In this document: piece by piece, positions 16,724 to 25,404 of the stretch
Position numbering within the stretch: the stretch's first letter is position 1
How the letters are laid out: every line of letters starts with the position of its first letter
DNA from: a bacterium
GTDB lineage: Bacteria > Vulcanimicrobiota > Vulcanimicrobiia > Vulcanimicrobiales > Vulcanimicrobiaceae
Assembly (NCBI GenBank): GCA_021778415.1
Contig: JAJYCL010000014.1
Span: 1 to 64,000, forward strand
Direction of reading: 5' to 3'
DNA length: 64,000 nucleotides
Notes under the pieces: model-generated
Database searches by the model: none
The model's input: only the letters and a program-made list of their open reading frames with translations
Told to the model about the DNA's origin: nothing
Position numbers and translations under genes: made by a program

Positions 16724-17937
16724 TCGAACTCGCCGATGTCGCTGTGTTGAAATTCGGCGGCACGTCGGTTGCGACGCCGGAAATGCGGGAGCACGCGCGC
16801 AAGCATGTTGCTCAAGCATTGGCCGATGGATCATCCGTGGTGTGTGTCGTTTCGGCGCAAGGGCGTGCCGGGGCGCCATATGCAACAGATACTTTGCTTG
16901 GATTAGTCGGAGGACGTCTCGGCGACGCGGCAACCGATCTTGCGATCTCGTGCGGAGAATCGTTAAGTGCGGCTATTTTTGCGCACGAGCTCTGCGCCTC
17001 TGGAATCCCGGCCGTTGCGCTGACCGGGGCTCAAGCGGGAATCATCACCGATGCCGTGCATGGCGATGCAAAAATTCTGCGCGTCGATCCTTCCGGCGTA
17101 CTTGCCGTCTTGCACCAGGGCAACGTTGCCGTTGTTGCCGGGTTTCAGGGCGTCTCGGAATCCGGCGTAACGACAACGCTAGGTCGCGGCGGCACCGATC
17201 TTTCGGCAATTGCCCTTGGGGCGGCACTCAATGCGCAACGTGTTGATGTCTTTACCGATGTTCCCGGCGCGATGACCGCTGATCCGCGACGCATAGCAAG
17301 TGCCAAGACGATCACTCATGCTACGCATGAAGAAATGTCCGAACTCGCTGAGTTGGGAGCAAAAGTCATGCATGAGAAAGCTGCTAAATACGCGCACGCA
17401 ACGTCAACAAAATACACGATTCGAGAGATTCGAAGCGGAGAAGGGACGATCATCGACGAGAGAACGGTTGATCGCTCGCATCCGGTCACCGGCGTCACGG
17501 TCGCAGGACCAATTACCTGGGTACGAATCATCCGCGGTGATCTCGAAAAACCATCACGACGCATGGAACTGGAGCTGGAGATGTTCCGTCGCCTTGCCGA
17601 AGATGGCGTTTCCATCGATCAAGTCTCAGTGAATCAGAGCGGTGTCAGCTTTGTGGTTGACGGTGAGCGGGGCGATGAAGTCCGTTCCCTCCTTGGAGAT
17701 CTCAATTTGGCAGTGCGAGCTCGCGACGGTTGCGCAAAGCTCTCTGTTGTCGGAGCGGGAATGCGAGGGACGCCGGGCGTTATTCATCGCGTCGTGAATG
17801 TTCTTTCCGATGCGAATGTTGAAATTGTGCATCTGACCGATAGTAATATTACGATTTCGATCCTTGTTAAACATGAGGATGCGGCGCTTGCCGAGCGGGC
17901 TCTGCATGATCATTTTCATTTAGAATCAGGAGCATAG
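16720..17937 (+). CDS. lysC: Aspartate kinase with two ACT domains
   Basis: 405 residues. The start at 16720 gives MIELADVAVLKFGGTS; the earlier in-frame ATG lies inside asd. It phosphorylates aspartate, the committed step for lysine, threonine and methionine. The kinase domain (1-240) shows KFGGTSVAT, the SCGESLSA loop, TLGRGGTDLSA and FTDVPGAMTADPR. Residues ~255-405 hold tandem ACT domains (VSIDQVSVNQSGVSF and VVGAGMRGTPGV), the usual site of end-product feedback. The context with dapA and dapB suggests lysine is the main inhibitor, but sensitivity cannot be read from sequence alone. Confidence 0.95.
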   Translation: MIELADVAVLKFGGTSVATPEMREHARKHVAQALADGSSVVCVVSAQGRAGAPYATDTLLGLVGGRLGDAATDLAISCGESLSAAIFAHELCASGIPAVALTGAQAGIITDAVHGDAKILRVDPSGVLAVLHQGNVAVVAGFQGVSESGVTTTLGRGGTDLSAIALGAALNAQRVDVFTDVPGAMTADPRRIASAKTITHATHEEMSELAELGAKVMHEKAAKYAHATSTKYTIREIRSGEGTIIDERTVDRSHPVTGVTVAGPITWVRIIRGDLEKPSRRMELELEMFRRLAEDGVSIDQVSVNQSGVSFVVDGERGDEVRSLLGDLNLAVRARDGCAKLSVVGAGMRGTPGVIHRVVNVLSDANVEIVHLTDSNITISILVKHEDAALAERALHDHFHLESGA

Positions 17938-17940
17938 CCA

Positions 17941-18816
17941 ATGAAACTCGGCAGTATCGTTACCGCAATGGTCACCCCATTTGATGAGCGAGGCGATCTC
18001 GATCTTCGTGAAGCACAGTCCGTGGCACGTTTCCTCGTAGAACGCGGTAACGACGGTTTGGTCGTGGCCGGTTCCACCGGCGAAGGCATGACGTTGAATG
18101 ATCCTGAACGCACCGAGCTTTTCGCCGCCATTAAAGAGGCCGTTGGTTCCAATGCCGCCGTTTGGGCGAACATCGGGACCAACGAAACACGCGGATCGGT
18201 CATGGCCGCGCAAGCGGCAGAGCGCTTAGGTGTCGATGCACTTCTAGCTGTTGTTCCGTACTACAACAAGCCAACCCAGAGTGGAATGATTGCTCATTTC
18301 GGGGCGATTGCTCAGGCGACACGTCTGCCTATCGTGATTTACAATATTCCAGGTCGGACTGCCGCTAATATGCTTCCGGAGACGTTGCTTGAACTCGCAT
18401 CGCAGTACAAAAATATTGTCGGCGTTAAGGAATCTTCCGGCGACTTAAAGCAAATTGCGACGATCCTTCGTGATCGCGCAGCCGGCTTTTCGGTATTTGC
18501 CGGCGACGATCATTTGTATTTGCCCTGCCTTGCTATGGGAGCCGACGGTGTCGTCGGCGTTGCGTCACACGTGTGCTCGCGTGAATATCTTGCGATACAG
18601 TATGCGATGCGGGAAGGCCGCGTAGGCGAGGCGGCGCGTATCCACGCATCGTTATTGGAACTCTTCGATGCACTATTTGCCACGACATCGCCGATTCCGG
18701 TAAAATTCGCCATGCGAGAATTCGGCTTTGCGGTGGGCGAATGTCGATCTCCACTTGATTTTATTCCCGACGCGTTGGCGCAGCGCTTACGTGTGATTCT
18801 TCCGCGCTATCGGTGA
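17941..18816 (+). CDS. dapA: 4-hydroxy-tetrahydrodipicolinate synthase
   Basis: 291 residues, an (alpha/beta)8 class I aldolase joining pyruvate to aspartate semialdehyde. It carries VAGSTGEGMTL (pyruvate carboxylate site), PYYNKPTQ with the triad Tyr, VIYNIPGRTAANM with the second Tyr and the Arg, and Schiff-base Lys in GVKESSGD. The start ATG is three bases after lysC, with an AGGAGCA site inside the lysC tail. It completes the lysine operon. Its stop overlaps the next gene, a glycosyltransferase, so the transcript probably continues. Confidence 0.96.
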   Translation: MKLGSIVTAMVTPFDERGDLDLREAQSVARFLVERGNDGLVVAGSTGEGMTLNDPERTELFAAIKEAVGSNAAVWANIGTNETRGSVMAAQAAERLGVDALLAVVPYYNKPTQSGMIAHFGAIAQATRLPIVIYNIPGRTAANMLPETLLELASQYKNIVGVKESSGDLKQIATILRDRAAGFSVFAGDDHLYLPCLAMGADGVVGVASHVCSREYLAIQYAMREGRVGEAARIHASLLELFDALFATTSPIPVKFAMREFGFAVGECRSPLDFIPDALAQRLRVILPRYR

Positions 18817-19565
18817 GTCGACAGCTTACCATCCTCGGTTGTCGCCTCGATCTCGTCGATGCTTCCGAGGCCGTCGAGACGATCATTGCGCTCGCGCGTC
18901 GCGGCAACGGCGCGCAGATTATTACGCTTGGGACGGAGATGGTTGTTGCGGCGAGGCGCGATCCGTCTTTTTTGGCAGTGGTGAATGCCAGTTCCCTCAA
19001 TGTCTGCGATACGGTCGGCTTGCTCGCGGTCGCTCGGCTGCGCGGAGCTTCGTTGCGGGAACGAGTTACTGGGGTGGAACTCATTGATGCTCTCGCGGCG
19101 CGGTCCGTGGTAGAAAAATTTGGAATCTATTTGCTCGGTGGAGCTCCCGACGTTGCATCCGCGGCAGCAGCCGCGTTGCAAGCGCGCTATCCTGGGCTAC
19201 GCATCGCAGGAACTGCCGACGGATATTTCCGTTTGGAGGAAGAAGCGCGAGTGCTCAATGACATTCGCGAAAGTGGGGCGCGAATCGTACTCGTCGGGCT
19301 TGGATCCCCACGGCAAGAATTTTGGCTCGCGCAGCACTCCGCGGAGCTTCCCGGAGTTGTCGGAATCGGCATCGGCGGTTCGTTCGACGTGCTGTCGGGG
19401 CGTGTGGCTCGGGCTCCCCGCGCCTGGCGCACCCTTCATCTGGAATGGCTCTACCGCTTGGTTACGGAACCTTCTCGGTGGCGGCGCCAACTCGCCCTTC
19501 CGACCTTTGTCTGGCTCGTCATCAAAGAACAGCTCTTTAGTCGACCATCCGCGAAAGGGTACTGA
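18813..19565 (+). CDS. WecG/TagA/CpsF family glycosyltransferase
   Basis: 250 residues from GTG overlapping the dapA stop. The GT26 signatures are present: ITLGTEMVVAARRDPSF, NVCDTVGLLAVAR, ERVTGVELIDALAAR, the YLLGGAPDVASAAA nucleotide loop, AGTADGYF and LVGLGSPRQEFWLAQH. Family members transfer N-acetylmannosaminuronate, N-acetylmannosamine or glucose to polyprenyl-linked acceptors at the inner leaflet of the membrane. The canonical motif aspartate sits in a CDT rather than PDG context. It is coupled to the following nucleotidyltransferase (two-base gap), so it likely uses that gene's product. The acceptor is unknown. Confidence 0.88.
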   Translation: MSRQLTILGCRLDLVDASEAVETIIALARRGNGAQIITLGTEMVVAARRDPSFLAVVNASSLNVCDTVGLLAVARLRGASLRERVTGVELIDALAARSVVEKFGIYLLGGAPDVASAAAAALQARYPGLRIAGTADGYFRLEEEARVLNDIRESGARIVLVGLGSPRQEFWLAQHSAELPGVVGIGIGGSFDVLSGRVARAPRAWRTLHLEWLYRLVTEPSRWRRQLALPTFVWLVIKEQLFSRPSAKGY

Positions 19566-19567
19566 AA

Positions 19568-20599
19568 ATGAAAGCGATGATTCTCGCCGGCGGACTTTCG
19601 ACGCGCCTGTATCCGTTGACGCGTCAAGTACCCAAGCCCCTCGTTCCCATTGCCGATATTCCCAACGCCGTTCATTTGATCGGCTATTTGCGTTCTGCCG
19701 GAATTACCGAAATTGCGATCAACGTTCATTATCTGGCATCTCGTATCGAAGCCGCACTTGGCGACGGATCGCGGTTTGGCGTGCGTCTCGAATATCTGTA
19801 CGAAGAAGAACTCTTAGGTTCCGCCGGAGCCGTAAAGCAGATGGAGGCATTCTTCGGCGATGAGGATTTCATCGTGGTTGGATGTGACGATTTGACCGAT
19901 CTCTCTCTTGACGCATTGCTTGGTGTTCACGCGGAAAGTGGAGCATATGCGACGATCGGCTTGGTCGAACGCGACGAGGTAGATCAATACGGAGTTGTCG
20001 TCTGCGATACCAATGGGCGAATTATCGAATTTCAAGAGAAGCCGGCCCGTGGCACGGAACGAAGTCATCTTGTTAACACGGGGATTTATGCCTTCTCGCC
20101 GGATATTTTCGAGTTCATTCCGGCTGCGCAGTTCTATGATTTTGGCAAGCAAGTTTTTTCGGACCTACTCCATCATCATGCTCCGTTCTACGGGTACGAT
20201 GCGAAGGATGCCTATTGGTGCGATATTGGAACATTAGGTGAATATCGCCGAGCAACGCGCGATGTGCTCAGCGGGAAACTCACGCTTCCGGATGTTCAGG
20301 TCGGCATCCATGCATCGGCGCAGGTGCATCCTGACGCTCAGATTCGTGGGCCCGTTTTGATTGCATCCCAAGCGCAAATTCATGCCGGCGCAAAAATAGT
20401 CGGACCGACAGTCATCGGGAGCGGCGCAGTGATCGGGCTAAACGCGGTGGTTACGGAAAGCATCGTCTGGCACGGTGCGCATGTTGGAGAGCATGCTCGT
20501 GTTCGCGATGCAATTCTAGGCATTGATTATCGTGTCGCCGATGGTGCAACGCTTGAAAGCATTGCCGTTGCCGAAGAGGTGACGGTGGCTCGGCCTTGA
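19568..20599 (+). CDS. NDP-sugar pyrophosphorylase with left-handed beta-helix tail
   Basis: 343 residues. The N-terminal domain has LAGGLSTRLYPLT and VPKPLVPIADIPN, with Asp metal ligands in VVGCDDLTDLS and EFQEKPARG. The C-terminal ~90 residues are hexapeptide repeats (IHASAQVHPDAQIRG, IGSGAVIGLNAVV). It activates a sugar-1-phosphate with a nucleoside triphosphate; the resemblance is to GlmU/RmlA/ManC-like proteins without clear specificity. The usual GGxGTRL has a Ser for the middle Gly (GGLSTRL). It pairs with the WecG-type transferase upstream and is a paralogue of 9527-10579. Confidence 0.83.
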   Translation: MKAMILAGGLSTRLYPLTRQVPKPLVPIADIPNAVHLIGYLRSAGITEIAINVHYLASRIEAALGDGSRFGVRLEYLYEEELLGSAGAVKQMEAFFGDEDFIVVGCDDLTDLSLDALLGVHAESGAYATIGLVERDEVDQYGVVVCDTNGRIIEFQEKPARGTERSHLVNTGIYAFSPDIFEFIPAAQFYDFGKQVFSDLLHHHAPFYGYDAKDAYWCDIGTLGEYRRATRDVLSGKLTLPDVQVGIHASAQVHPDAQIRGPVLIASQAQIHAGAKIVGPTVIGSGAVIGLNAVVTESIVWHGAHVGEHARVRDAILGIDYRVADGATLESIAVAEEVTVARP

Positions 20600-20633
20600 T
20601 ACGACGTGGTGTCGGCGTGATTGCAATCACGCA

Positions 20634-21212
20634 ATGGAAATCTTGGATGTTCTCTTCCCAGCACGTTGTACGGAGTGTGGACGTTTTGGCGAGGTCCTTT
20701 GCTTGCAGTGCTTTCCGCATCGGCCGCCGCTCATACGCGATCTCGATGGATTTTCCGTCATCGCACTCGGCGCATACGAAGGCGCGTTGCGTCGTGCAGT
20801 GCTGGCCATGAAATCGGGTCGTCGAGATATTCTTCGCGCCTTTGCGGTTCGATTAGCGTCTCTCGTCGCGGACGACGCGATTCTTGTTGGAATTCCGACA
20901 ACTCGATCTCGTCGTCATCATCGCGGCTTTGATTGCGGCGTTCTCCTGGCCTCTGACGTGGCTTCGCACTCGTCATCACGGGCCCAGCGGCTTCTCGATG
21001 CCCGAGGGATTCCTCAACATGGGCGATCCGGCGTTGCTCGTCGTTTGGCAATTGGACGGTTTTCGATCCGATGCACGGAATTGATCTCTTCAAGAGTCAC
21101 GTTAGTTGATGACGTTTGTACGACTGGAACAACCATGCTTGAGTGCGCGAGGATACTCATGCGCGCTCAGCATAGTGTTGTACGAGCATTGACGGTCGCC
21201 GTGGTTCCATAA
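20634..21212 (+). CDS. comF: ComF family phosphoribosyltransferase-like protein
   Basis: 192 residues. The N-terminal zinc finger is CTECGRFGEVLCLQC; the body is a type I PRTase fold with the PRPP-binding loop VTLVDDVCTTGTTM near the C-terminus. RGFDCGVLLASDVA matches the ComF RGFNQ-type helix in degenerate form. ComF proteins are needed for uptake of single-stranded DNA in competence and interact with helicases. No other competence gene is here. ribD begins on the next base after its stop, suggesting co-transcription with riboflavin genes. Confidence 0.85.
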   Translation: MEILDVLFPARCTECGRFGEVLCLQCFPHRPPLIRDLDGFSVIALGAYEGALRRAVLAMKSGRRDILRAFAVRLASLVADDAILVGIPTTRSRRHHRGFDCGVLLASDVASHSSSRAQRLLDARGIPQHGRSGVARRLAIGRFSIRCTELISSRVTLVDDVCTTGTTMLECARILMRAQHSVVRALTVAVVP

Positions 21213-22304
21213 ATGGAAAACGTTTTTATGGATCGTGCCTTCGAGCTTGCAAGTCGCGGCCTTGGGAGTACCGCTCCCAATCCACCGGTAGGATGTGTCA
21301 TTGTTAAAAATGGTGAAATTATCGGAGAGGGCTATCATCGCGCCGCTGGTCTCGCACATGCTGAAGTGGAGGCCTTGCAAAAGGCCGGAGTACACGCGCG
21401 CGGAGCAACCGTCTATGTAACGCTCGAACCATGTAACCATCACGGCAGAACGCCCCCTTGTGCATTGGCCCTGATCGATGCAGGCGTATCGCGCGTTATT
21501 ATCGCAACAACCGATCCCAATCCGGCGACCAATGGAAGCGGTATCGCCACGCTGCGACGAGCCGGCGTCGTTGCGGATGTGATCGACGACAACCGGGCAA
21601 CGCGACTTATCGAGATATTTTCGCATACGATTCGCTTGCAGAGAAGTTATCTTGCGTTAAAATTGGCGATGTCGCTTGATGGCGCGATAACTTCTCGCCC
21701 CGGGGTTCAAGAATGGTTGACCGGCGAGCCCGAGCGAGCCCGTGTTCGCGAACTTCGGATCGAGCATGATGGTGTGATGGTCGGTGCAGGGACGGTTCGT
21801 GTGGATGACCCGCAGTTAACCGTGCGCCCCAGGCACGACCGGGTACGCCCTTATCAACGCGTGATTATGTGTGAGACCGACTCGGTCCCAAGCACTGCTC
21901 GGGTCTTCGAGCCGCTGCAAGGATATGCCAAGACTATTGTCCTTTCGCCGGCCGGCATTGCGGATCGCTTTTCCAACCTTGCAAACGTTGCCGATATTCT
22001 CTTCATCGGTGATGCGCATTGTACGTCATTGGATTTGGGGCTCGCTTTGCAAGAACTTCGCGAACGACGCGAGATCTATAGCCTCCTTTGCGAAGGAGGT
22101 CCTACCTTAGGGGCACGATTGATCGCTCAAAATCTCGTTGATCGATTTTATTGGGCAATTGCTCCGCGATTGCTTGCAAACCCCGATGCTGTTCCCGTGT
22201 TGGCGGGAACAGATTTTACACTACTCAGTGTTCACGCTCAGTTCGACTCTTGTGAACGTGTCGGAGAGGATATTCTCGTGTCTGGAACTTTCCATCGTGT
22301 TTAG
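21213..22304 (+). CDS. ribD: Bifunctional riboflavin deaminase/reductase
   Basis: 363 residues. It deaminates and then reduces the pyrimidine intermediate in riboflavin synthesis. The N-terminal deaminase domain (1-145) has the zinc site HAEVEAL and PCNHHGRTPPC. The C-terminal reductase domain shows LKLAMSLDGAI, QEWLTGEPERARV, the VGAGTVRVDDPQLTVR cofactor loop and LCEGGPTLGARL. It directly abuts comF and overlaps ribE by 8 bases, so translation is likely coupled. Confidence 0.95.
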   Translation: MENVFMDRAFELASRGLGSTAPNPPVGCVIVKNGEIIGEGYHRAAGLAHAEVEALQKAGVHARGATVYVTLEPCNHHGRTPPCALALIDAGVSRVIIATTDPNPATNGSGIATLRRAGVVADVIDDNRATRLIEIFSHTIRLQRSYLALKLAMSLDGAITSRPGVQEWLTGEPERARVRELRIEHDGVMVGAGTVRVDDPQLTVRPRHDRVRPYQRVIMCETDSVPSTARVFEPLQGYAKTIVLSPAGIADRFSNLANVADILFIGDAHCTSLDLGLALQELRERREIYSLLCEGGPTLGARLIAQNLVDRFYWAIAPRLLANPDAVPVLAGTDFTLLSVHAQFDSCERVGEDILVSGTFHRV

Positions 22305-22896
22305 CGGCGTAATCGGGCGACGAGGTCGCGTTGAACGTATGACGATCCTTGCCGACGGTGGCGCAACGTTGTGGCTTCGCTGCGAAGGTGTTGAAGAAGA
22401 GCGGCCTAACGTCAAGGATTCGATTGCGGTCAATGGGGTGTGCCTTACGGCCACGCACATTCAAGGGGAGGCGATCTCCTTTGACATCATTCCGGAGACG
22501 CTTCATCGGAGCACCTTGGCCGGATTGATCGAGGGCGATCTCGTGAATCTTGAGTATTCCTTGCGCGTGGGCGAACGTATCGGCGGGCATTTTGTTTATG
22601 GGCACGTCGATATACATTGCGCCGTGCTTGCACGTACGCCCGAAGGGCAAGGCGAGCGGGTTCGCTTTGAATTGCCTCGGGATTTCACTCCATACATCGT
22701 TGAAAAGGGCTATGTATCGGTTGACGGCGTGAGCTTGACGGTTGCCGCCGTCGGCGACGGTTGGTTTGAATTGGCGCTGATTCCTGAGACGCTCGCGCGA
22801 ACGACGCTTGGAACGCGAGCCGTCGGGGAGGCTGTGAATATTGAGATCGATCCTCTGGCGCGCTATGCGGTGGCGGCCGTCTTAGGGTTGCGATGA
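22297..22896 (+). CDS. ribE: Riboflavin synthase alpha chain
   Basis: 199 residues from GTG 22297, chosen because it gives VFSGVIGRRGRVERM, matching the family start MFTGIVxxxGxV and the usual length of ~200. The longer open frame upstream lies inside ribD. Two repeats of the beta-barrel half are visible: repeat 1 with VNGVCLTATHI and IPETLHRSTLAGL, repeat 2 with VDGVSLTVAAV and IPETLARTTLG. It dismutates two 6,7-dimethyl-8-ribityllumazine molecules to riboflavin. Its partner lumazine synthase (ribH) is at 31147. Confidence 0.95.
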   Translation: MFSGVIGRRGRVERMTILADGGATLWLRCEGVEEERPNVKDSIAVNGVCLTATHIQGEAISFDIIPETLHRSTLAGLIEGDLVNLEYSLRVGERIGGHFVYGHVDIHCAVLARTPEGQGERVRFELPRDFTPYIVEKGYVSVDGVSLTVAAVGDGWFELALIPETLARTTLGTRAVGEAVNIEIDPLARYAVAAVLGLR

Positions 22897-23357
22897 AGTA
22901 CAAAGAACGGCTTGCCGATGGTGCCCGGGTTTTCGAAACCTCACTTCCGGTCCAATGGGCCGACATCGATGTTGCCGGAATAATGTATTTTGCCGCCTAC
23001 TTGCGTTTCGCCGAGCGAGCCGAAATGGAGCTCTTCGGTGAATTGGGTTTTCCGTACGACTCCGTCTTTGAAACGTATTCCTTTTGGCTTCCGCGCGTCC
23101 ATCTCGAAGCCGAATACCACGCGCCGGCTCTCATGAACGATGTCTTACGAATGCGAACGAACATCGAACATGTCGGAGCGTCAAGTCTTCGTTGGCGCAC
23201 GGTCGTTTTCAATGAGCGAACTCAACAAGCTGGCGCGGAATTTCTTTTCACCGTGGCCTGCATGGACCGCGAGACACACGGGTCCCGTCGCTTACCGGAA
23301 AATATTCGCAACGTATTTCTCTCCTGTCTGCCACCGGTAACACCGCCGTGCGCGTAG
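22893..23357 (+). CDS. Acyl-CoA thioesterase, 4HBT/YbgC hotdog family
   Basis: 154 residues in a single hotdog fold. VQWADIDVAGIMYFAAYLRFAERAEMELF contains the family Asp and the D-x-x-G-x-x-Y-F motif of 4-hydroxybenzoyl-CoA thioesterase relatives. The strand LRWRTVVFNERTQQAGAEF follows. It hydrolyses a CoA or ACP thioester in the cytosol; the substrate is unknown. The ATG overlaps the ribE stop by 4 bp and its own end overlaps the next dehydrogenase, so it belongs to the riboflavin-led transcript, though no metabolic link is clear. Confidence 0.85.
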   Translation: MKYKERLADGARVFETSLPVQWADIDVAGIMYFAAYLRFAERAEMELFGELGFPYDSVFETYSFWLPRVHLEAEYHAPALMNDVLRMRTNIEHVGASSLRWRTVVFNERTQQAGAEFLFTVACMDRETHGSRRLPENIRNVFLSCLPPVTPPCA

Positions 23358-24370
23358 CGATGCTGGTGCAACCGAGAAAGATCGAGTTGCGCGACGAGCC
23401 GGAACTTCATGCGCCTCCCGGTGGACTCGTTGTTCGCGTTCGTGCAGCATTGACGGACGGAACCGATCTCAAAGCGTATCGGCGCGGTCATCCGCAAATG
23501 CCGATGCCGACGCGGTTTGGTCATGAATTTTCAGGTGATATCGTTGCATTGGGTGAGGGTGTCTCGGATTGGTCCGTAGGAGATGCCGTCATGTGTGTTC
23601 ATTCGGCGCCATGCGGTTCGTGTTTTTGGTGTGGTCGATCGGAACAAGAATTGTGCGCCTCGGTCATGTCAACGAAAATTCTCGGCGCGTATGCGGAATG
23701 TATCGCAATCCCGGCACATATCGTGGCGCAGAACTGCTATCTGAAACCACGCGCATTACCGTACGACGAAGCGGCTTTTTTGGAACCTCTGGCCTGCGTT
23801 GTTCATTCCGTGTCGTATGCCAGGGTACGTTCGGGTGATTGGGCTCTCGTGCTCGGTGACGGTGGCTTTGGCCTCTTGCACGCACAGGTGCTCAGTGCCA
23901 AAGGCGCGCGGGTCATTTTGGCCGGCCGACGCGACGAGCGTCTGGAGATCGCGAGATCTTTTCCTCTCGAATGTGTCGTGGATACAAAGGTGCAAAACCT
24001 CGATGATCTCATCGCTGCAAAGACCGACGGACGCGGGATTGACTGTGTCGTTGAATGTACCGGAAGCGAAGATGTATGGGAGCGGGCACCTCACTATGCA
24101 CGTCGTGGAGGAACGGTACTTTTTTTTGGTGGATTGCCCGCCAGTGCATCGGTGACGTTTCTCGCTCATCGCATGCATTATGATGAGGTAAAGCTCTTGA
24201 GTCCGTTTCATTTTACGCCAAGCGATGTTCGTGCAGCCCACGATCTTCTTGTTAGCGGCGCGATTGAAGTTGCTCCTTTGGTAACGTCGACTTTTCCGCT
24301 TCACCGCATTGGCGACGTGTTTGCCGAGCTGGATGCCGGTCGCGGCGTGAAATACGCTATTATTCCGTGA
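23348..24370 (+). CDS. Zinc MDR dehydrogenase with atypical catalytic site
   Basis: 340 residues from GTG (ATG at 23360 is an alternative). It is a medium-chain dehydrogenase: GHEFSGDIVALGEGV in the GroES-like domain, structural zinc loop CGSCFWCGRSEQELC, EPLACVVHS and a Rossmann VLGDGGFGLLHAQVL. The usual catalytic zinc cysteine (CGTD/CGSD) is replaced by Asp in ALTDGTDLKAY, as in some polyol-type relatives. The likely role is oxidation of a polyol, threonine-like or other secondary alcohol with NAD(P). It forms a tandem coupled pair with the next gene, perhaps a heteromer or successive steps. Confidence 0.85.
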   Translation: MRVAMLVQPRKIELRDEPELHAPPGGLVVRVRAALTDGTDLKAYRRGHPQMPMPTRFGHEFSGDIVALGEGVSDWSVGDAVMCVHSAPCGSCFWCGRSEQELCASVMSTKILGAYAECIAIPAHIVAQNCYLKPRALPYDEAAFLEPLACVVHSVSYARVRSGDWALVLGDGGFGLLHAQVLSAKGARVILAGRRDERLEIARSFPLECVVDTKVQNLDDLIAAKTDGRGIDCVVECTGSEDVWERAPHYARRGGTVLFFGGLPASASVTFLAHRMHYDEVKLLSPFHFTPSDVRAAHDLLVSGAIEVAPLVTSTFPLHRIGDVFAELDAGRGVKYAIIP

Positions 24371-25404
24371 GTTCGTCAATGCGCGCGGCGGTTCTTTATG
24401 CGGCCGACGATATTCGTTTGGAAGACCGTCCCATTCCCATTCCAGGGCCGGGCGAAATAGTGCTGCGCATGCGCGCAAGTGGCATTTGCTCGGGCGATAT
24501 TATGGCGTGGTATGTCGCGCGCAAAGCACCCTTTGTCTTGGGACACGAGATATCCGGAGAAATCGCCGCTATCGGCGAGGGCGGAGCGGTCGACCGCGAG
24601 CATCGTGCTTTTGCCGTCGGCGATCGAATCGTCGTGCATCATCACGCGCCGTGCTTTTCCTGCGCACATTGTCTACGAGGCGAATTCGTTGCATGCTCGG
24701 TATGGCGTCGTTCGCGCCTTGATCCCGGTGGAATGGCGGAATTCATACGAGTACCGCGGGAGAATCTCAACGATACGCTGCGTTTGTCCAACGAAATAAG
24801 TTTTGAAGACGGGTCGCTCGTTGAACCGTTGGCTTGTGTGATGAAATCGTTGCGTCGGAGCGGTGTTGGATTCGGCGATCTCCTGTACGTCATCGGCCTT
24901 GGCATTATGGGACAGTTACACGTCCTTGCCGCTCGAGCGCTTGGGGCGAACGTTGTCGCAAGCGATTTTATCGAATCTCGACGTGCGCTTGCCGAGCGTA
25001 ACGGTGCCGTCGCAGTACATCCCGATGACGTTGCTTCGTGGATGAGCGAGCATGCCGAGCGATGCGGTGCCGACGTAACGATTTGCGGGCCGGGAAGCGC
25101 CGAGGCTCTTTCCTCTGCTCTCGCGATGACGGCCAATGGTGGGGCGGTCGTGATGTTCACTCCACTCGCTCCGGAGGCGATATTTTCGCTCGATCATGCG
25201 GAGCTGTATTTTCGCGATTTGCGGCTGATCGCAAGTTATTCGTGCGGACCGGACGATACTGCCGCCGCGCTTGGGCTCATTGCTCGCGGTGTCGTTCGGG
25301 TGGAAAAAGTAGAGGCCGTTTGCTACGCGCTCGATGAGACGCCGCGCGCCTATGCAGATTTGCAATCGGCGCGCGTCATCAAACCTATCGTCGTTAGCGA
25401 CTAG
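24367..25404 (+). CDS. Zinc MDR dehydrogenase (threonine/sorbitol dehydrogenase-like)
   Basis: 345 residues from GTG (ATG at 24379 is an alternative). It has the catalytic zinc Cys in SGICSGDIMAW, LGHEISGEIAAIGEGG, the structural zinc loop CFSCAHCLRGEFVAC, EPLACVMKS and the NAD fold VIGLGIMGQLHVLAA. It is paralogous to the preceding gene but with an intact catalytic ligand. The substrate is unknown. Its TAG stop lies in a CTAG shared with the stop of the convergent propeller lipoprotein gene, so the two coding regions overlap by 3 bases. Confidence 0.87.
   Translation: MSSSMRAAVLYAADDIRLEDRPIPIPGPGEIVLRMRASGICSGDIMAWYVARKAPFVLGHEISGEIAAIGEGGAVDREHRAFAVGDRIVVHHHAPCFSCAHCLRGEFVACSVWRRSRLDPGGMAEFIRVPRENLNDTLRLSNEISFEDGSLVEPLACVMKSLRRSGVGFGDLLYVIGLGIMGQLHVLAARALGANVVASDFIESRRALAERNGAVAVHPDDVASWMSEHAERCGADVTICGPGSAEALSSALAMTANGGAVVMFTPLAPEAIFSLDHAELYFRDLRLIASYSCGPDDTAAALGLIARGVVRVEKVEAVCYALDETPRAYADLQSARVIKPIVVSD

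Noticed and set aside
20600-20633. FMN riboswitch before comF-ribD-ribE or ribBA
   Set aside because: The gaps are too short (34 and under 50 bases outside REP) to hold the ~120-base RFN element, and no conserved RFN boxes are seen.
23348-25404. The two MDR genes as one frameshifted or duplicated-by-error gene
   Set aside because: Each has its own full GroES-like and Rossmann domains with different sequences and an orderly 4-bp overlap, so they are true tandem paralogues.
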